Source: Alphaproteobacteria bacterium
GTDB taxonomy: Bacteria > Pseudomonadota > Alphaproteobacteria > UBA3830
Assembly (NCBI GenBank): GCA_017649895.1
Contig: JAGCFW010000006.1
Coordinates: 1-40,084, forward strand
Direction of reading: 5' to 3'
DNA length: 40,084 nt
The translations under genes and the position numbers were made by a program. Positions 35,560 to 40,084 of the stretch are shown here, in pieces; within the stretch, counting starts at the first letter, position 1; each line of letters begins with the position of its first letter. Below the pieces are notes generated by a model. It saw only the letters and a list, made by a program, of their open reading frames with translations. It did no database searches and was not told where the DNA came from.

Positions 35560-37282
35560 TTTAAGAGAGCTGTTGTCTTTCAGAAAAAATTTTGTATTGA
35601 TATTAATCGGGCTTTTGTGTTTGGTTCTGATCGGTAATTTATACATTCTTCAGGTAAAGCATGCAAAAAAATATCGGTTAATGTCGGATAGAAACAGAAT
35701 AAGAGTTCTTCCGATGACTCCAAAACGTGGACGAATAATATCGTCCGATGGTAAGGTACTTGCTTTTTGCGATTATAGACATCGGATAGTCATGGATTAT
35801 TGTTCAAAAAAAGTTTTTGAAGAAAATGTTGGGATTCTGGATAAATATCTCAATTTCACGAAAGAAGAAAAAGAAAGTTTATTTAATTTGAGAAAAAGGC
35901 GAATGCCCAGTATTACTATAAAGAATGAATTGTCTCGGGATGAGTTTGCGAAAATCTCAATGAATCTTTTTCGGTTGAAGGGAGTCCATATTTTAAATAC
36001 TTTTTCAAGGCACTATTCAATGCCGTTGGAATTTAGTCACTTAATTGGATATACGGCCAAGAATACCAACGAATTTCAGGTGTTGACAGGAAAAACGGGA
36101 TTAGAAATTTTTTTTGATAAAAAGCTCCGTGGAAATATCGGAAATATCCAGAAAGAGGTTAATGCGGCGGGATGTAATATCAGAATCATTGACCAAGAAA
36201 ATCCCGTTAACGGTGAAGATATAAAATTAACAATAGATTCTGAAATACAGAAGTTTGTTTATGATTTATTGGGTAATTACAAAGTTGGGGCTTGCTGTGT
36301 TCTGGATATGAAGGGGAATGTTGTCGCGCTGGTTTCATTTCCCGGCTACGATATCAATTCTATGAGTTTGGGAATTTCTCATACCCAATGGAACGAACTC
36401 AATACTAACGAATATAAACCTATGTTGAACAGATTCAGTAGTTCGGTGTATCCTCCGGGCTCGGTTTTTAAAATAGTAACGGCTTACGCAGCGTTGTGCG
36501 AAGGAATTGTTTCCCCAAAAGACAGGATTTCATGTTTAGGCGGAGTAAAACTGGATGGCCATACATTTCACTGCTGGCATAGGGGAGGGCACGGCAAGTT
36601 AAATATTTATGAAGCCTTGATTTATTCTTGCGACTGTTATTTCTTTCAGGTAGCGAAGAAGTTGGGGATTCAAAAATTAGATAAATATGCGCGAGAATTG
36701 GGTTTTGGACAGAAGACCGATATAGAATTGCCGAATGAAAAATCAGGATTGATTCCGAATAAGGAATGGAAATTGATTCGTCGCAAAAGTTACTGGAAGC
36801 CCTACGAAACCATGATAGCCGGAATAGGTCAGGGATATGTTCTCACCAGCTTAATTCAGATAGCATCCATGATGGGAAAAATCTACAGTAACAATCTGAA
36901 CTATTCTCCAAGTTTATTGCCGAAAGATCGGATAAAATTACCGATTCCACTGAAAAAAGAAGCGTGCGAAGTAATAAAGAAGGCTTTGCGTATGGTTTGC
37001 GAGGCAGGAACGGCCCGAAAATCGTGCCGGACCGCTTACGGAATCGCTGGGAAGACAGGGTCTTCTCAAGTAAGATCAATAAGGGCAAATGAGGTTGGCG
37101 TTAATCAGCAACTTATTGAATGGAAAAGTCGAGATCATGCATTATTTGCAGGAGTAGCTCCGGCTGCTTCTCCGAAATATATAGTTGCTGTCATAATTGA
37201 ACATGGCGGAGGAGGCGGATCGGTAGCGGCTCCTATTGCCAGAAAAGTTTTTGATAAATTACTGGAAAAAGATGCCAAATAA
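35543..37282 (+). CDS. mrdA: Penicillin-binding protein 2, elongation transpeptidase
   Basis: The protein has 579 residues. It is a class B PBP that cross-links peptidoglycan during elongation, anchored by an N-terminal membrane helix (about 15-33, FVLILIGLLCLVLIGNLYIL). The pedestal/dimer region contains TPKRGRIISSDGKVLA and FSHLIGYTAKN. Transpeptidase motifs are SVFK with nucleophile Ser307, SCD at Ser362 (the SxN/D motif), and KTG at 504-506. GIGQGYVLTS is also typical of PBP2. It is fully consistent with MrdA and partners with RodA, encoded next. The start overlaps mreD by 17 nt and the end overlaps rodA by 11 nt. Confidence 0.97.
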   Translation: MLKDRDLRELLSFRKNFVLILIGLLCLVLIGNLYILQVKHAKKYRLMSDRNRIRVLPMTPKRGRIISSDGKVLAFCDYRHRIVMDYCSKKVFEENVGILDKYLNFTKEEKESLFNLRKRRMPSITIKNELSRDEFAKISMNLFRLKGVHILNTFSRHYSMPLEFSHLIGYTAKNTNEFQVLTGKTGLEIFFDKKLRGNIGNIQKEVNAAGCNIRIIDQENPVNGEDIKLTIDSEIQKFVYDLLGNYKVGACCVLDMKGNVVALVSFPGYDINSMSLGISHTQWNELNTNEYKPMLNRFSSSVYPPGSVFKIVTAYAALCEGIVSPKDRISCLGGVKLDGHTFHCWHRGGHGKLNIYEALIYSCDCYFFQVAKKLGIQKLDKYARELGFGQKTDIELPNEKSGLIPNKEWKLIRRKSYWKPYETMIAGIGQGYVLTSLIQIASMMGKIYSNNLNYSPSLLPKDRIKLPIPLKKEACEVIKKALRMVCEAGTARKSCRTAYGIAGKTGSSQVRSIRANEVGVNQQLIEWKSRDHALFAGVAPAASPKYIVAVIIEHGGGGGSVAAPIARKVFDKLLEKDAK

Positions 37283-38351
37283 AGTCGTTTTAAAAGAGAT
37301 AAAGATATTTTTGCTGTTGCTTGCAACGATAATTTTGACGAGTATTTTGGGGCAGATTATTGCGTTCGGAGGGGTCGAGATCCAGGTCAAAAAGCATATC
37401 ATAAAAATGATTTTTGGATTGGCGATTTTGTTTGTAATTTCGCGGGTGAATGTTCGTTTTTGGAAAAGTTTCGCATTCCTAATATACGTATTGAATTTGT
37501 TTTGTTTGTTATTAGTTTGCTTTTTGGGTGCTACAAAGTTGGGCGCTCAGCGCTGGATAGATTTTTATTTTTTTTCGTTTCAGCCTTCCGAATTTATGAA
37601 ATTGTCCTTGATTTTTGCGATCGCTTCCTATTATTCCGATTTATCCGAGTATGAATTTAAGGAACTGAAATCTCATTTGTTTCCGTTTGTTTTGACTATC
37701 GTTCCGGCAATTATAATTTTAAAACAACCAGACTTGGGAACGGCGATGCTGTTATCTGGAGTTGGGGTAGGAATGATTTTTTTGGCAGGGTTTCCCACGA
37801 AAGCATTTATATGGTCCGCAATCGGATTTTTAGGAGTCTGTCCTATCGGGTGGTACTTTCTTCGTGATTATCAAAAGAATCGAATCCTGAATTTTATTGA
37901 TCCCGACAGAGATCCTTTGGGGACGGGATATCACATTTTGCAATCGAGAATAGCGATCGGTTCAGGGCATATTTTCGGTAAAGGATTGTTTCGAGGGACA
38001 CAAAGCAGCTTGAATTTTTTACCGGAAAAACATACGGACTTTATCTTTACCACAATATCCGAAGAGTTGGGCTTTGTCGGTTCGGCTTTTATAATTTTTC
38101 TGTTTGCAGGGATGACATATTTTTTCTTTTACATCGGAAACGGAAGCAAAAGTAGATTTTCTCGCTATTTGTGTTTCGGTCTGGGATTGATACTGTTTCT
38201 TCATGTTTTTATCAACATCGGGATGGTTTTGGGGATTTTGCCCGTTGTCGGAGTGCCGTTACCATTCTTATCTTATGGAGGCAGCTCGCTAATTACCTTC
38301 ATGATCAGCTGCGGGCTAATGATGTCGATATTGTTGAGGGTTAAAGTGTGA
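37272..38351 (+). CDS. rodA: Rod-shape peptidoglycan glycosyltransferase RodA
   Basis: The protein has 359 residues and is a SEDS-family membrane glycosyltransferase polymerising lipid II with PBP2, about ten membrane segments. Family motifs are LGAQRWIDFYFFSFQPSEFMK, KQPDLGTAMLL, NFIDPDRDPLGTGYHILQS and IFGKGLFRGTQSSLNFLPEK, then HTDFIFTTISEELGFVGS and the last loop GVPLPFLSYGGSSLI. ATG 37272 follows GGAAAAAG and lies inside the end of mrdA (11-nt overlap). A longer frame to 37236 would start deep in mrdA. It is the last gene of the mre operon. Confidence 0.97.
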   Translation: MPNKVVLKEIKIFLLLLATIILTSILGQIIAFGGVEIQVKKHIIKMIFGLAILFVISRVNVRFWKSFAFLIYVLNLFCLLLVCFLGATKLGAQRWIDFYFFSFQPSEFMKLSLIFAIASYYSDLSEYEFKELKSHLFPFVLTIVPAIIILKQPDLGTAMLLSGVGVGMIFLAGFPTKAFIWSAIGFLGVCPIGWYFLRDYQKNRILNFIDPDRDPLGTGYHILQSRIAIGSGHIFGKGLFRGTQSSLNFLPEKHTDFIFTTISEELGFVGSAFIIFLFAGMTYFFFYIGNGSKSRFSRYLCFGLGLILFLHVFINIGMVLGILPVVGVPLPFLSYGGSSLITFMISCGLMMSILLRVKV

Positions 38352-38416
38352 CGCATATCTGAAATTGAGTGTAGACGTATCATTAATTTTTGAAATATCG
38401 TCAAAATTTGATAGAT

Positions 38417-38436
38417 GGAAAAAGGTTTTTCTTTCC
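38417..38436. terminator. Possible bidirectional hairpin between rodA and LRR gene
   Basis: GGAAA (38417-38421) can pair with TTTCC (38432-38436), extended by A-rich and T-rich arms, in the 89-bp gap between convergent genes. The stem is short and AT-rich, so it is tentative. Confidence 0.22.
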
Positions 38437-38440
38437 GTGT

Positions 38441-39478
38441 TCAATGTGAACTGCATACACTAAAACTTTTATTCTTTTTTAGCTTACGCAAATGTTTTTC
38501 CCATAAAGTTTCTTGTATTTCATCGAGATTTAATCTTTTTAAGTTTGGTAAACGCTCTATCACAGCCGGCCATATTCCGTAAAAAAAATTACCTACAAGA
38601 GTTAATTCCCTTAATTTGGTTAGTTTGGTAATGTCTTCGGGTAAGGTTTCTATTGCGTTGTTAGAAAGATCCAATATCTCCAAATTTATCAAGTTTCCGA
38701 TCTCTTTCGGAAGTTCTGTTGTTCGATTTGTATGATTGACACAAGTGTCTTTCGCTTTTGAATTTGCTAAATTCTCGATCTCATCCGGAAGTTTGGCCAT
38801 ATTAATCTTCCCCAGATTTAAACTCTTCAAACATTTAAAATTCCATACTTTTGATGGAACATTTTCAATTCCCTCATACTTATAAGAAAAGATCTTCACA
38901 TTCGGAAACTTCCACATTCTAACAGCTAAATTATTATCTAAGCACTGCTTTTTTTTAGGCGGATGAGATTGATTTTGATCCAAATCTTTATTGTTTGTGT
39001 CAGAAAGAATACAATCTTCGTCATCTGAATTACATTGCTGTTTTCCTTTTATTTGAAAGAATTCCTCGTTTGATTGATAATGTTTTCCCTTGGTTACGAG
39101 AGGTAAGGTCACGAGGGTTTGCTGATCAATCTGAGACAAATTCATTTCTTCTCTGACGGAACAATCTGAAAACAGACTTTTGTAGGAAAGAATAGAATTT
39201 TCTTGTTGGAGACCGCATTGTTCGCTTAATTGAGATTGATCTCTATCCGTACCTAAAGAGGAAAGGGTAAAGTCCAAGTCTTTAGGATCATCTTTTTCCT
39301 GAAACTGTGAAAATCCTGTTCCGGGAGCTGGAACATAATATTTTCGTTCGATGTTTCTTAAATTGTGTCCCGATGAACCTGACCGCTCGGATCGGGTGTT
39401 TCCTCCAAAATTATCGCATATTCCCCACACACTCGCTGAAGCAATCGAAAAACCTATCAAAAACATCAATTTTTTCAT
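38441..39478 (-). CDS. Secreted leucine-rich-repeat protein
   Basis: The protein has 345 residues. ATG 39478 follows GGAG at about 8 nt and begins a signal peptide (MKKLMFLIGFSIASASVWG). The mature N-terminal half (about 20-190) is a polar, Ser/Gln/Asp-rich, low-complexity region. The C-terminal part is a short LRR domain of about four or five repeats of 23 residues: LKSLNLGKINMAKLPDEI, a degenerate unit, TELPKEIGNLINLEILDLSNN, ETLPEDITKLTKLREL and RLPNLKRLNLDEI. The pattern LxxLPxxIxxLxxLxxLxLxxN is the bacterial effector-type LRR. No E3-ligase or other catalytic domain follows; it ends in a Lys-rich helix. Host interaction is plausible but unproven. Confidence 0.9.
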   Translation of the reverse strand: MKKLMFLIGFSIASASVWGICDNFGGNTRSERSGSSGHNLRNIERKYYVPAPGTGFSQFQEKDDPKDLDFTLSSLGTDRDQSQLSEQCGLQQENSILSYKSLFSDCSVREEMNLSQIDQQTLVTLPLVTKGKHYQSNEEFFQIKGKQQCNSDDEDCILSDTNNKDLDQNQSHPPKKKQCLDNNLAVRMWKFPNVKIFSYKYEGIENVPSKVWNFKCLKSLNLGKINMAKLPDEIENLANSKAKDTCVNHTNRTTELPKEIGNLINLEILDLSNNAIETLPEDITKLTKLRELTLVGNFFYGIWPAVIERLPNLKRLNLDEIQETLWEKHLRKLKKNKSFSVCSSH

Positions 39479-39632
39479 GTCTATACTCCACCTACACAAC
39501 AACCGACACACACCTTCATACCACACAAAAGTCTCAAAATCTCTTAAATTTTTTGATACAAAAACAAAAATGGCGCACTACTCCTTTCGAAAGTTGGAAC
39601 GTTTTTACCGAAGATTTAGTCGAAACAGCTGA

Positions 39633-39878
39633 TTTTATAGAGAACAGCGGATATCTGGTTTATGGAGTTATACGATAGAGGATATCTGTAATATGTATTC
39701 AATGCATCCTCAAACTGTGAGAAAGTGGATAAAAATTGGTTTGGGAATGATAGATTCCAAAAAGCCTTCTTTGATCCACGGTTCAGATTTAAAAAAGTTT
39801 CTCAAGAAGCACAATGAAAAACTCAAAAAGCATTTAGATTTTGAAGAATTTTTCTGCCGGAGGATGAGGCACAATTAG
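39633..39878 (+). pseudogene. Small helix-turn-helix protein, mobile-DNA-associated type, possibly truncated
   Basis: The reading frame is open from 39633 (TGA at 39630-39632) and encodes YTIEDICNMYSMHPQTVRKW, then KPSLIHGSDLKKFLKKH and DFEEFFC. This resembles a family of about 80-100-residue HTH proteins in alphaproteobacteria (pattern VHxNTVRxWIxxGL, then LIHGxDLxxFL, then a C-terminal EFxCxxC). The family is often near integrases; that is recollection. ATG 39693 is the only standard start and would cut off the first helix, while the C-terminus departs from the family right after FFC and stops at 39876-39878. Both ends therefore look damaged. Confidence 0.65.
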
Positions 39879-40084
39879 AAGAAGTGATCAAAAAAATAGC
39901 AGAATATTTGGTGGGGAAGGGGAATAGTGATGTATACAGTTCGGATATCTTGAGTGATGTTCTGAAGCTGGACAATAAGCAAACAAACTTGAATCATAAT
40001 CATCTGGAGGCATTGCAGGAGTGTTTGGAGCAAAAAGAGGTAAAGCCATCGGGAAATTTGAAAAAAACAGCAGCGGATGAGTTA
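39845..40084 (+). CDS. Fragment of the same repeat family as the left-edge giant protein
   Basis: This frame is open to the window edge (80 codons) and encodes LPEDEAQLEEVIKKIAEYL, then a VYSSDIL element and LNHNHLEALQECLEQKE. The order (short acidic DEA, EIVxYL helix, SSD, LxxL helix) matches the helical repeats of the giant protein at 2-5677, for example LSDDDAKAALVEIAKHL. It lacks a standard start near its beginning: a TGA lies at 39842-39844 and the first standard start is GTG 39884. It overlaps the HTH frame; one extra T in the T5 run at 39849-39853 would fuse the two. It continues outside the window. Confidence 0.6.

Noticed and set aside
39307-39678. 123-codon plus-strand frame upstream of the HTH gene
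   Set aside because: Most of it is antisense to the signal-peptide end of the LRR gene; the last 35 codons do not resemble a known family.

Overview
The window looks like a piece of a low-GC chromosome from a host-associated (probably intracellular) alphaproteobacterium, plausibly Holosporales- or Rickettsiales-like. The clues are the mreB-mreC-mreD-mrdA-rodA order, a small helix-turn-helix protein of a type I associate with alphaproteobacterial mobile DNA, three ankyrin-repeat proteins and one LRR protein with export signals, decayed genes (feoB, an IS982-type transposase), and many large repetitive secreted or surface proteins. The placement is inference from gene content; there is no rRNA to test it.

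Layout. (1) Positions 1-5677 hold the 3' part of a giant repetitive protein made of two homologous halves. Each half is a GC-rich repeat scaffold with an AT-rich unrelated-looking centre. (2) 5678-8902 is a degraded zone: a feoB remnant, an ankyrin lipoprotein and a dead IS982-family element with both terminal inverted repeats. (3) 8903-10270 (minus) is a secreted protein whose C-terminus carries an HxE...CxxC zinc-deaminase-like signature. (4) tRNA-Gln(CTG), then two rRNA methyltransferase genes, rlmE and rsmB. (5) 12736-18846 is a 2036-residue TadG-like protein whose von Willebrand A domain appears split by about 18 'SVCYGNGKFVAV' propeller-type repeats. (6) tRNA-Thr(CGT) and rpsD (minus). 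(7) 19832-23077 is a secreted acidic/coiled-coil protein with a CxxC...CxxC knuckle; next comes a CPA2-type antiporter (minus). (8) 24884-28490 holds two secreted ankyrin proteins of 9 and about 21 repeats. (9) 28560-31957: dapD-dapE-rimI, with ddl convergent. (10) A secreted protein of unknown function (minus). (11) 33292-38351: the mreB-mreC-mreD-mrdA-rodA elongasome operon, with overlapping genes and an apparent non-canonical AUC start for mreC. (12) A secreted LRR protein (minus). (13) At the right edge, a small HTH gene runs into a 5'-truncated piece of the same repeat family that fills the left edge.

How it fits together. The conserved genes serve translation (rlmE, rsmB, rpsD, two tRNAs, rimI) and cell-wall growth: dapD/dapE supply meso-diaminopimelate, ddl supplies D-Ala-D-Ala, and MreBCD/PBP2/RodA build the lateral wall, so this organism should still make peptidoglycan. 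Between these blocks sit exported proteins rich in protein-interaction repeats, which are plausible host-interaction factors. The strongest leads are the secreted deaminase-like protein, the split TadG/propeller protein, the two-module mosaic giant protein whose family recurs at both window edges, the AUC start of mreC, and a G9 tract in the DapE active-site region.
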